This document shows, one piece after another, positions 1 through 5,293 of a stretch of 5,293 nt of DNA. The DNA lies in assembly GCA_003455605.1 (NCBI GenBank), contig DMQR01000177.1, positions 6,346 to 11,638 on the forward strand. Direction: 5' to 3'. The DNA is from Cryomorphaceae bacterium. Its GTDB lineage: Bacteria > Bacteroidota > Bacteroidia > Flavobacteriales > Schleiferiaceae. The notes under the pieces were generated by a model. It was not told where the DNA came from and ran no database searches. It saw only the letters and a program-made list of their open reading frames with translations. Position numbers and translations under genes: made by a program. Numbering within the stretch: the first letter of the stretch is position 1; each line of letters begins with the position of its first letter.

Positions 1-1151
1 TCGCTAGCGTGATGATCACAGCCGTATTGCTCTTCTTCGTCATTTTCCTAGATGATTTTGTCAAAAACTACAGCCAGTACTATCTCACTCTAGGAACCTA
101 TGTCAGCGTGTTGTTGTCTATGAGTATAAGCTTCCGATTAATTTGGAGCACTAGAGTTCGCATCCTCATCGACAAAAAGAAGCTCACCTTCCCCACCCTT
201 ATAATTGGTTCCGGCAAGGAAGCAGCAGATCTATTGACCACCTTTACTAAGGACCGTAGTAAAGGCTATGACTTTAAAGGCTACCTCTCCCTCGACGACA
301 AAAGCACAGATGAGCGTCTGAAGGCCATTCCTTACCTTGGTACTGCGGCCCAGTTACCCGATCTACTCAACGACAACATTTTCGATGACGTCATTATTGC
401 AATCCCTTCCGGTAATAGCGATATGATTGCCCGAATGATTGGTGCCATCGAAAATGTCAACGTACGTATTCACGTCCTGCCAAACGTATTCAGCATCATT
501 TCTGGACAGGTCCGTATGGAAAGCCTAGGGCGATCGCTTATTGAGGTCAAACGTGAGCTTATGAAGCCACACGTAGCTTTTATAAAGCGTGTCTTCGATA
601 TTGTAGCAGCCGCTCTTCTTTTGTTACTATCCGCTCCGTTCCTATTATTTTCCATAACAATGATTGCGGTAGGTTCTAAGGGACCAATTTTCTTTACCCA
701 AGAACGTCTAGGTAAACACGGACGCACCTTCCGTATCATCAAACTTCGCTCCATGTACCAAGATGCAGAAGCCCAGGGTCCTAAACTTAGCAGTGAAGAC
801 GATCCACGTATCACCCCTTGGGGACGCACCATGCGTAAGTTCCGACTCGATGAAATGCCTCAATTTTACAATGTACTACGCGGCGATATGAGCATAGTGG
901 GACCCCGTCCTGAGCGTAAATTCTATTTCGACAAGATAATAGAATCGGCCCCACAATACCGCTACCTACTAAGGGTAAAGCCCGGTATCACCTCATGGGG
1001 CATGGTGAAGTTTGGTTATGCGGAGAATGTTGAAGAAATGCTGGAGCGCGCTCGATACGACTTAATTTACACTGAAAACATCACCCTTCTTAACGATATC
1101 AAAATACTCTTCTATACCTTAGTGATTGTCTTACAAGGACGAGGCAAATAA
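1..1151 (+). CDS. Polyprenyl-phosphate sugar-1-phosphate transferase (exopolysaccharide initiating transferase), 5' truncated
   Basis: This enzyme moves a sugar-1-phosphate from a nucleotide sugar to undecaprenyl phosphate at the inner membrane, the first step of exopolysaccharide, capsule or O-antigen synthesis. Residues here are counted from the GTG at base 9. Two hydrophobic segments (about 1-15 and 28-47) come first, then a nucleotide-binding-like middle domain (about 60-165, beginning LIIGSGKEA). The bacterial sugar transferase domain (about 190-380) follows, opening with a hydrophobic segment after KRVFD. Its signatures are FFTQERLGKHGRTF, KLRSM, RLDEMPQFYNVLRGD with the catalytic Asp-Glu pair at 281-282, SIVGPRPE and VKPGITSW. 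The frame is open to the left edge (GCT AGC precede the GTG), and full-length relatives of this large WbaP/WcaJ-type architecture are about 460 residues with four or five N-terminal membrane helices. The real start is therefore almost certainly outside the window. The stop is TAA at 1149-1151. The family call is firm; the sugar specificity is unknown. Confidence 0.94.
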   Translation, partial: ASVMITAVLLFFVIFLDDFVKNYSQYYLTLGTYVSVLLSMSISFRLIWSTRVRILIDKKKLTFPTLIIGSGKEAADLLTTFTKDRSKGYDFKGYLSLDDKSTDERLKAIPYLGTAAQLPDLLNDNIFDDVIIAIPSGNSDMIARMIGAIENVNVRIHVLPNVFSIISGQVRMESLGRSLIEVKRELMKPHVAFIKRVFDIVAAALLLLLSAPFLLFSITMIAVGSKGPIFFTQERLGKHGRTFRIIKLRSMYQDAEAQGPKLSSEDDPRITPWGRTMRKFRLDEMPQFYNVLRGDMSIVGPRPERKFYFDKIIESAPQYRYLLRVKPGITSWGMVKFGYAENVEEMLERARYDLIYTENITLLNDIKILFYTLVIVLQGRGK

Positions 1152-1172
1152 GAACCACACAAATCCATATAC

Positions 1173-2060
1173 ATGAAAAACATCACAGTAATCGGGGCAG
1201 GAACCATGGGTAATGGCATAGCACATGTTTTGGCCCAAAGTGGATTTAACGTTCAACTCTTTGATATTAGGGAAGATGCCTTGCAGCGTGCCGTGGCTAC
1301 CATAGGCAAGAATATGGACCGCCAAATCGCTAAAGAACTGCTTAGTGAGGCTAATAAGGCAGTGGCATTGGACAAATTAAAAACCGGCACTGACCTTGGT
1401 ACCGCCGTTGCAGCGGCTGATTTGGTGATTGAAGCAGCGACTGAGAATACTGCTATTAAGTTCCAATTATTCAAGGACTTGGACGAATTGGCCCCAGCTA
1501 ATTGTATCCTAGCTTCCAACACCTCTTCCATTTCCATCACCAAGATTGCGGCACAAACTTCACGCCCGGATAAAGTAATCGGCATGCACTTCATGAACCC
1601 GGTTCCGGTGATGAAACTCGTCGAAATCATCAATGGATACAATACTTCAAAGGAGACCACTGATGCCGTTGTTGAGATGAGCATATCTCTAGGCAAGGTT
1701 CCTGTGAGTTGTAATGATTACCCCGGCTTCGTCGCCAACCGCATTTTGATACCAATGATCAATGAAGCCATCATCGCTCTTCACGAAGGTGTAGCCGGTG
1801 TGGAAGAGATCGATACCATCATGAAATTAGGTATGGCACACCCTATGGGTCCATTGCAATTGGCAGATTTCATTGGCCTCGACGTATGCTTGAGCATTTT
1901 GAATGTGCTCTACGACGGCCTAGGAAATACCAAATACGCCCCTTGTCCACTTCTCGTCAACATGGTGACAGCAGGCAAGAAAGGTGTGAAATCCGGAGAA
2001 GGATTCTACGATTATTCACAAGGTGTGAAAAACGCCAAAGTCAGTCAACAATTTATTTAA
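1173..2060 (+). CDS. hbd: 3-hydroxybutyryl-CoA dehydrogenase (3-hydroxyacyl-CoA dehydrogenase family, single domain)
   Basis: This cytoplasmic NAD-dependent enzyme interconverts 3-hydroxyacyl-CoA (typically 3-hydroxybutyryl-CoA) and the 3-ketoacyl-CoA, in beta-oxidation, butyrate or amino-acid-derived acyl-CoA metabolism. The 295 residues match the usual 280-300 for the stand-alone enzyme. The Rossmann fingerprint GAGTMG is at 8-13, with an acidic D31 after the second strand that favours NAD. The catalytic pair is His139 in HFMNPVPVMKLVEI and Glu151, twelve residues apart as in the human enzyme (His158/Glu170). Ser118 in SNTSS and Asn189 in PGFVANR fall at the spacings expected for the substrate-contact residues. 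The C-terminal helical domain (about 185-295) includes HPMGPLQLADFIGLD and ends with GEGFYDY. The gene starts 21 bases after the sugar transferase, with no terminator between them and an A-rich leader without Shine-Dalgarno. The symbol follows the family name; related enzymes are also called paaH or fadB, and chain-length preference cannot be read here. Confidence 0.96.
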   Translation: MKNITVIGAGTMGNGIAHVLAQSGFNVQLFDIREDALQRAVATIGKNMDRQIAKELLSEANKAVALDKLKTGTDLGTAVAAADLVIEAATENTAIKFQLFKDLDELAPANCILASNTSSISITKIAAQTSRPDKVIGMHFMNPVPVMKLVEIINGYNTSKETTDAVVEMSISLGKVPVSCNDYPGFVANRILIPMINEAIIALHEGVAGVEEIDTIMKLGMAHPMGPLQLADFIGLDVCLSILNVLYDGLGNTKYAPCPLLVNMVTAGKKGVKSGEGFYDYSQGVKNAKVSQQFI

Positions 2061-2070
2061 TACCCTTACT

Positions 2071-2124
2071 ATGAAACTACACGCTATTGCCACTACCCTA
2101 TTGTTATCAACAGCAAGCTTTGCC
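2071..2124 (+). other. Predicted signal peptide of the C1B peptidase
   Basis: The first 18 residues have a basic n-region (MK, with His4), a hydrophobic core (AIATTLLL) and a small-residue end (STASFA) before Gln19. This fits type I signal peptidase cleavage after Ala18. There is no cysteine after the cleavage point, so it is not a lipoprotein signal. The mature chain would begin QVDLINK. The catalytic domain follows within about 30 residues, so no sizeable propeptide of the papain kind is present. Confidence 0.8.
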
Positions 2125-3252
2125 CAAGTAGATTTGATCAATAAGGTCAAAGACAATGGTGCGGATGCACCCCTAAGCTACGAATGGGAAACCATCGTAG
2201 ATATTGAAGCCACCCCAGTAAAAAATCAAGGCGCCTCAGGAACCTGTTGGTCTTACGCAACGACATCTTTTGTGGAAAGTGAGATGATCCGCATGGGCAA
2301 AGAGCCTATCGATATCTCAGAAATGTATACCGTACGTAAGGTGTATGAGGACAAAGGCGAAAAATACGTCCGTCTTCACGGATATTTGAACTTTGCACAA
2401 GGTGGTGCCTTGCCAGATGTACTCTACGTCATCAAACAGTACGGCGCCGTACCACAAGAAGTATATAGCGGTTTGAAATACGGTACTGAAATCAACCGTC
2501 ATGGTGAAATGGAGGCCTCACTCAAAGGGATTCTAGATGCCGTGATTGACAATAAGAACGGTAAGCTTAGCCCAAGTTGGCAAAAAGGATTTAACGGCGT
2601 ATTAGACGCCTACCTTGGAAACGATCCGGCACAGTTTGGATACAATGGAAAGACCTACACCCCACGCACATTTGCGGATCAGGTAATCGGCGTCAACCCA
2701 GACGACTATGTACAGCTTACCTCTTGGACCCACCACGAGATGTACACACCATGCCAAATCCAAGTACCGGACAATTGGACTTGGGGAATTTCTTACAATC
2801 TTCCACTCGACGAAATGATGGAAGCCATCAACACCTCTCTCGAGGCAGGCTACCCTGTTGCATGGGCTTGTGATGTAAGCGACAAAGGCTTCTCTATCAA
2901 AAACGGTATCGCCGTTATGCCCAATCAGAGCTGGAGCGAGATGACTTCAGAAGAAGCACAGGCTGTATACAGTGCACCTCACGAGGAGGCAGTTGTAAAC
3001 CAAGAAATGCGTCAAGAGCAATACGATAACTACTTGACCCAAGACGACCATGGTATGGTCATTCAAGGAATGGTGAAAGATCAAGAGAGCAATCTCTTCT
3101 ATATCATCAAGAACTCCTGGGGAGATATCCCCAATGATTACCGTCCAGGTTACTTATATGCTTCAGAGAGCTACGTGCGCTTGAAAACCATAAGCGTGAT
3201 GATGCACAAAGATTCCCTTGCGAAATCAATGAAAAAGAAATTGGAACTATAA
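2071..3252 (+). CDS. Secreted C1B-family cysteine peptidase (bleomycin hydrolase / aminopeptidase C-like)
   Basis: This is a papain-fold cysteine peptidase of the bleomycin hydrolase type, 393 residues. Catalytic residues are all visible: oxyanion Gln53 and nucleophile Cys59 in NQGASGTCWSYA, His327 in DDHGMVIQG, and Asn348 in KNSWGD. The distance from Cys to His (268 residues) is much longer than in papain and fits the large insert of the C1B subfamily, so an ordinary papain-like C1A enzyme is unlikely. Classical bleomycin hydrolase and PepC are cytoplasmic and about 450 residues. This protein is shorter and begins with a typical signal peptide (Lys2, hydrophobic core to about 14, then ASFA), so it probably acts in the periplasm or outside the cell. 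It starts 10 bases after the dehydrogenase stop, which suggests cotranscription, and is followed directly by a strong terminator. The substrate is unknown. No Por-type sorting domain is visible at the C-terminus, which ends in a lysine-rich tail. Confidence 0.93.
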   Translation: MKLHAIATTLLLSTASFAQVDLINKVKDNGADAPLSYEWETIVDIEATPVKNQGASGTCWSYATTSFVESEMIRMGKEPIDISEMYTVRKVYEDKGEKYVRLHGYLNFAQGGALPDVLYVIKQYGAVPQEVYSGLKYGTEINRHGEMEASLKGILDAVIDNKNGKLSPSWQKGFNGVLDAYLGNDPAQFGYNGKTYTPRTFADQVIGVNPDDYVQLTSWTHHEMYTPCQIQVPDNWTWGISYNLPLDEMMEAINTSLEAGYPVAWACDVSDKGFSIKNGIAVMPNQSWSEMTSEEAQAVYSAPHEEAVVNQEMRQEQYDNYLTQDDHGMVIQGMVKDQESNLFYIIKNSWGDIPNDYRPGYLYASESYVRLKTISVMMHKDSLAKSMKKKLEL

Positions 3253-3262
3253 ATTCGTTCCA
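3231..3262 (-). terminator. Possible weak terminator of the - strand gene pair
   Basis: Read on the - strand, TGGAAC (3262-3257) and GTTCCA (3247-3242) form a perfect six-base stem with a 9-base AT-rich loop. A T-rich tail follows (ATTTCTTTTTC, 3241-3231). It lies 18 bases beyond the PAP2 stop and falls within the last codons of the peptidase gene on the other strand. The stem is short and the tail is interrupted, so this is a candidate only. Confidence 0.4.
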
Positions 3263-3272
3263 CTGTCATAAT

Positions 3273-3305
3273 AAGTCGCTTACTTCTGGGTGAGCGGCTT
3301 TTTTT
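3273..3305 (+). terminator. Rho-independent terminator of the + strand gene run
   Basis: AAGTCGCTTA (3273-3282) pairs with TGAGCGGCTT (3291-3300) over ten positions, two of them G-U wobbles in RNA. The loop is 8 bases (CTTCTGGG), and a run of seven T (3299-3305) overlaps the end of the stem. It lies 20 bases after the peptidase stop. On the opposite strand the two wobbles become A-C mismatches and no T-run follows, so it should work mainly for the + strand. It overlaps the last codons and stop of the convergent PAP2 gene. Confidence 0.85.
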
Positions 3306-3900
3306 GTAACCGTTTAGAAACGGTAGTAACCACCAAGGCAATGCTCATTCCCAACACTGCTCCCGCCATAACATCTGTAATCCAATGTGCCATAAGGTAG
3401 ACCCTTGAAACCGCAACGGCCATGGCACAAAAGGCGGCAAAAACCTGAATGGCTGGACGGCGCCAATGCAAGGCTATGAGAGTGAAAAACACGAAAGCTG
3501 TGGTCGTATGACCGCTCGGAAAGGCAAATTGAAATGGAAGCTCTAGATCTGTAGCTAATTGTGTTTGACTCCACTGTATGATTCCCATAGGTCTCGGTGA
3601 TGGTGCGAAAACGAGCTTCTTTAATAATTGGACCAACGAACTGGATAAAATTCCAGCTGCCACAAACTCTCCGGCACGCCACCAAGCATTTTGGAAGGCA
3701 TAGACTATGATCACCAGCACAAACATGGGGCCTTCACCCAATCCTGTGATAAAATCCATCCAAGTGTAACCACGTGGTGAATACCAGGAGTAGTGCAAGG
3801 CTAATTGGGCCTCGACCTTATCTGGAAAAAAGGATAAAAAAATCCCGCAGGCCATTACAAACAGGACTGCGGGTATACTGAAATACGGAATGTTCTTCAT
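3280..3900 (-). CDS. PAP2-family membrane phosphatase
   Basis: This integral membrane acid phosphatase-type enzyme has 206 residues, usual for small bacterial PAP2 proteins. The three-part active-site signature is present. Motif 1 is KKLVFAPSPRP (Lys94/95 to Arg103), motif 2 is PSGH at 128-131, and motif 3 is SRVYLMAHWITD with Ser165, Arg166, the nucleophilic His172 and Asp176. The spacer in motif 1 is one residue longer than the textbook K-x6-RP. About six membrane segments are visible (roughly 8-26, 57-71, 76-93, 133-147, 150-168 and 174-193). Family members remove phosphate from lipid phosphates such as undecaprenyl pyrophosphate, phosphatidic acid or lipid A; which one applies here cannot be told. 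Its ATG overlaps the stop of the upstream START-like gene by one base, so it is probably the second gene of a two-gene operon. Its 3' end overlaps the + strand terminator. Confidence 0.93.
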   Translation of the reverse strand: MKNIPYFSIPAVLFVMACGIFLSFFPDKVEAQLALHYSWYSPRGYTWMDFITGLGEGPMFVLVIIVYAFQNAWWRAGEFVAAGILSSSLVQLLKKLVFAPSPRPMGIIQWSQTQLATDLELPFQFAFPSGHTTTAFVFFTLIALHWRRPAIQVFAAFCAMAVAVSRVYLMAHWITDVMAGAVLGMSIALVVTTVSKRLQKKPLTQK

Positions 3901-3902
3901 TA
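3898..3902 (-). promoter_or_regulatory. TAATG stop/start overlap coupling the START-like and PAP2 genes
   Basis: Read on the - strand, TAATG contains the TAA stop of the START-like gene (3902-3900) and the ATG of the PAP2 gene (3900-3898), sharing one A. No Shine-Dalgarno precedes this ATG. Translational coupling by reinitiation is the likely way PAP2 is expressed, and it fixes the PAP2 start. Confidence 0.7.
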
Positions 3903-4286
3903 AGCGCCAATAATGTGCTGTAATTCGTGAATCTGGCTTTCCCAGAGTTGTTTCGCCTCTTCTACTTCATCATCTTGAGCAAAATCCGTAACAATTATTG
4001 AAGTGTCGTGGGTAATGGCATCTACCTCAATGCGGAACTCGAAATAACAATCTAGACCTTCCTCTTCATCGTTTAACCATATGAAGCGGACCATTTTATC
4101 CTGTTGCTTTTTCAACAGTCGTGCTTGCTCCTCGGATCCGTCCCAAAAGAAAGTGAACAATTCCGTACGAGAATTTACATCGTCGCAAAACCACTCGCTC
4201 AATCCCGAAGGTGTGCTCAAGAATGGAAAGAGCATTTTTGGGGAGGCGCGTAAGGGGAATTCTAGTTCAAATTTTTGTTTTTCCAT
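3900..4286 (-). CDS. START-like (AHSA1-related) domain protein
   Basis: This small soluble protein has 128 residues from the chosen start. It opens with a beta strand and a helix-grip entry (KFELEFPLRASPKMLFPFLS), then TPSGLSEWF, FFWDGSEEQARLL, an acidic loop (NDEEEG), two further strands (CYFEFRIEV and TSIIVTDFA) and a long C-terminal helix (about 106-126). This is the order of a START/Bet v1-like helix-grip fold; the SEWF and FxWDGSEEEA-type segments recall a family common in Bacteroidota. No ligand or function is known to me. An upstream in-frame ATG at 4361 would add 25 residues. I prefer the ATG at 4286 because the domain begins directly after it, the extra residues look unstructured, and the best promoter candidate overlaps the upstream ATG. 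It is the first gene of a probable operon with PAP2. Confidence 0.85.
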   Translation of the reverse strand: MEKQKFELEFPLRASPKMLFPFLSTPSGLSEWFCDDVNSRTELFTFFWDGSEEQARLLKKQQDKMVRFIWLNDEEEGLDCYFEFRIEVDAITHDTSIIVTDFAQDDEVEEAKQLWESQIHELQHIIGA

Positions 4287-4358
4287 GGTAGTTGTATAGT
4301 CTTCGCAATATAACACGGTGGGGCAAAATTCCAAGAGTTTAGCCGATTTTGTTAATTT

Positions 4359-4392
4359 CAAACTGATATTAATAAACTCGCATGAAACAAAA
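4359..4392 (-). promoter_or_regulatory. Candidate Bacteroidota-type promoter for the START-like/PAP2 operon
   Basis: On the - strand, TTTTG (4392-4388) is followed after 21 bases by TCAGTTTG (4366-4359). This resembles the -33 TTG and -7 TAnnTTTG elements used by Bacteroidota, with one mismatch in the -7 box. Transcription would begin near 4352, leaving a leader of about 65 bases before the ATG at 4286. The -33 box lies inside the first codons of the divergent MFS gene. The rest of the 95-base divergent spacer (4287-4381) is AT-rich near the MFS start, and I could not identify a convincing promoter for the + strand there. Confidence 0.4.
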
Positions 4393-5293
4393 GTCCTCTA
4401 TCTTTACCCAAGCTGTCATTTGGGTTGCCGCCCTCGGGTATTTCGTTGATATTTACGATTTACTACTATTCAGCATCATACGAATCCCTTCACTCCAATC
4501 CATCGGCGTTGAAAACGTCTCTGATTTGGGGCTATTAATCCTGAATACACAAATGTTCGGTTTGTTGCTAGGAGGAATCCTATGGGGAGTTCTTGGGGAC
4601 CGATTAGGACGTACCAAGGTCCTCTTTCTCTCCATTGCGCTGTACTCTATTGGGAACATCCTAAACGGTTTTGTCCAAACGGGCACTCAATATGCAATAA
4701 TAAGATTCATTGCAGGTATAGGCCTAGCAGGTGAATTAGGAGCAGGGATTACCCTAGTCTCCGAACTACTGCCAAAGGAAAAGCGCGGCATCGGCACCTC
4801 TGTAGTAGCAGGGGTTGGCCTTACAGGTGCTGTATTCGCATTTTTCATCGCGCAGTGGTTTGATTGGCGTACTTGTTATTTTATCGGCGGTGCATTGGGT
4901 CTCGCCCTACTCCTTTTACGTTTAAGTGTCTTTGAAAGCGGTTTGTTTGAGAAGGTGGAAAAGAATACAGCCGTCGTACGAGGCAACTTCCTCATGCTCT
5001 TCAATAAGCGTGAGCGCTTCATGCGTTACTTGCGCAGCATCTTGATTGGATTACCTACTTGGTTCGTAGTAGGTATCCTAATTAGCTTCTCTCCAGAATT
5101 CGCACGCCAACTAGCCATTGAGACCTCCATCGATCCTGGTATCGGCATTATGATCTCTTATTCCGCCATCGCGGTTGGAGACGTTGTAATTGGCCTTCTT
5201 TCACAACGCCTTCAATCCCGCAAGCAAGCTATGCACGTTTTCTATGGTATCACCATCATTGGTATGATTGTTTTCTTCACCGCTACAACCCCA
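4382..5293 (+). CDS. MFS transporter, 3' truncated by the window edge
   Basis: This is an inner-membrane major facilitator superfamily carrier. The 304 visible residues cover the N-terminal six-helix half and part of the C-terminal half, against a usual 400-450. Helix 1 carries two aspartates (Asp23 and Asp26 in YFVDIYDLLLF), as in metabolite:proton symporters of the AAHS/SHS type. MFS motif A between helices 2 and 3 is GVLGDRLGRTK (69-79). Helix 4 has RFIAGIGLAGELGAG (108-122), with Glu118 in the position often seen in organic-acid or sugar porters, followed by LLPKEKRG (129-136). DWR at 161-163 follows helix 5, and the cytoplasmic linker is about 185-215. The ATG at 4382 is the only plausible start: an in-frame TAA sits at 4373-4375 and the next ATG would remove helix 1. 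The frame stays open to the last base. It is transcribed divergently from the START-like gene. The substrate is unknown. Confidence 0.92.
   Translation, partial: MKQKSSIFTQAVIWVAALGYFVDIYDLLLFSIIRIPSLQSIGVENVSDLGLLILNTQMFGLLLGGILWGVLGDRLGRTKVLFLSIALYSIGNILNGFVQTGTQYAIIRFIAGIGLAGELGAGITLVSELLPKEKRGIGTSVVAGVGLTGAVFAFFIAQWFDWRTCYFIGGALGLALLLLRLSVFESGLFEKVEKNTAVVRGNFLMLFNKRERFMRYLRSILIGLPTWFVVGILISFSPEFARQLAIETSIDPGIGIMISYSAIAVGDVVIGLLSQRLQSRKQAMHVFYGITIIGMIVFFTATTP

Noticed and set aside
9..11. GTG at base 9 as the true start of the sugar transferase
   Set aside because: The frame is open further left and the usual N-terminal membrane helices are missing, so the gene must begin outside the window.
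470..832. A 120-residue open frame on the - strand inside the sugar transferase gene
   Set aside because: It lies fully antisense to conserved transferase motifs and its translation (serine- and arginine-rich, no domain) looks like a shadow.
1115..1122. TACCTTAG as a -7 box for a separate dehydrogenase promoter
   Set aside because: It has one mismatch to TAnnTTTG, but no TTG-like -33 box lies at the right distance, so an internal promoter is not supported.
1253..1696. A 147-residue open frame on the - strand inside the dehydrogenase gene
   Set aside because: It is antisense to the Rossmann and catalytic regions and its translation shows no recognisable domain.
3314..3685. A 123-residue open frame on the - strand in another frame of the PAP2 gene
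   Set aside because: The PAP2 frame carries all three catalytic motifs; this one has no domain character.
4081..4299. A 72-residue + strand open frame opposite the START-like gene
   Set aside because: It is antisense to a conserved domain, with no supporting leader or domain.
4347..4380. TTTTG-N21-TAAACTCG as a + strand promoter for the MFS gene
   Set aside because: The -7 box has two mismatches, and transcription would start past the only plausible ATG at 4382.
4453..4686. A 77-residue - strand open frame opposite the MFS gene
   Set aside because: It covers the antisense of helices 2-3 and motif A, and is a shadow of the real gene.

Overview
The window looks like an ordinary chromosomal segment of a Bacteroidota bacterium, most likely a flavobacterium-like lineage. 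Three things point that way. None of the five visible gene starts has a recognisable GGAGG-type Shine-Dalgarno. One gene belongs to a START-like/AHSA1 family that I associate with Bacteroidota. The best promoter candidate fits the Bacteroidota -33 TTG / -7 TAnnTTTG pattern rather than the E. coli one. The phylum call is an inference from these traits, not from a search. I see no RNA gene, CRISPR array, insertion sequence or long repeat, and no intergenic stretch longer than 95 bases.

Layout. Three genes run on the + strand with gaps of 21 and 10 bases. The first is the 3' part of a polyprenyl-phosphate sugar-1-phosphate transferase (1-1151, cut by the window edge). The second is a single-domain 3-hydroxybutyryl-CoA dehydrogenase (1173-2060). 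The third is a predicted secreted C1B (bleomycin-hydrolase-like) cysteine peptidase (2071-3252). A strong + strand terminator (3273-3305) ends this run. Two genes then run on the - strand: a START-like domain protein (4286 down to 3900) and a PAP2-family membrane phosphatase (3900 down to 3280), joined by a TAATG stop/start overlap. A 95-base divergent spacer separates them from a + strand MFS transporter (4382 onward), which runs off the right edge without a stop.

How the genes relate. The sugar transferase starts a lipid-linked glycan at the inner membrane. The dehydrogenase belongs to short-chain acyl-CoA metabolism. The peptidase probably acts in the periplasm. These do not form one obvious pathway, so the run is best read as neighbours sharing readthrough. 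The PAP2 phosphatase could in principle recycle the undecaprenyl pyrophosphate carrier used by glycan pathways, but it lies in a separate, convergent unit and its substrate cannot be read from the sequence.

The most notable local structure is the compact convergent junction at 3231-3305. There, each strand's terminator hairpin appears to lie in the last codons of the opposing gene. I found no evidence for a new multi-gene system.
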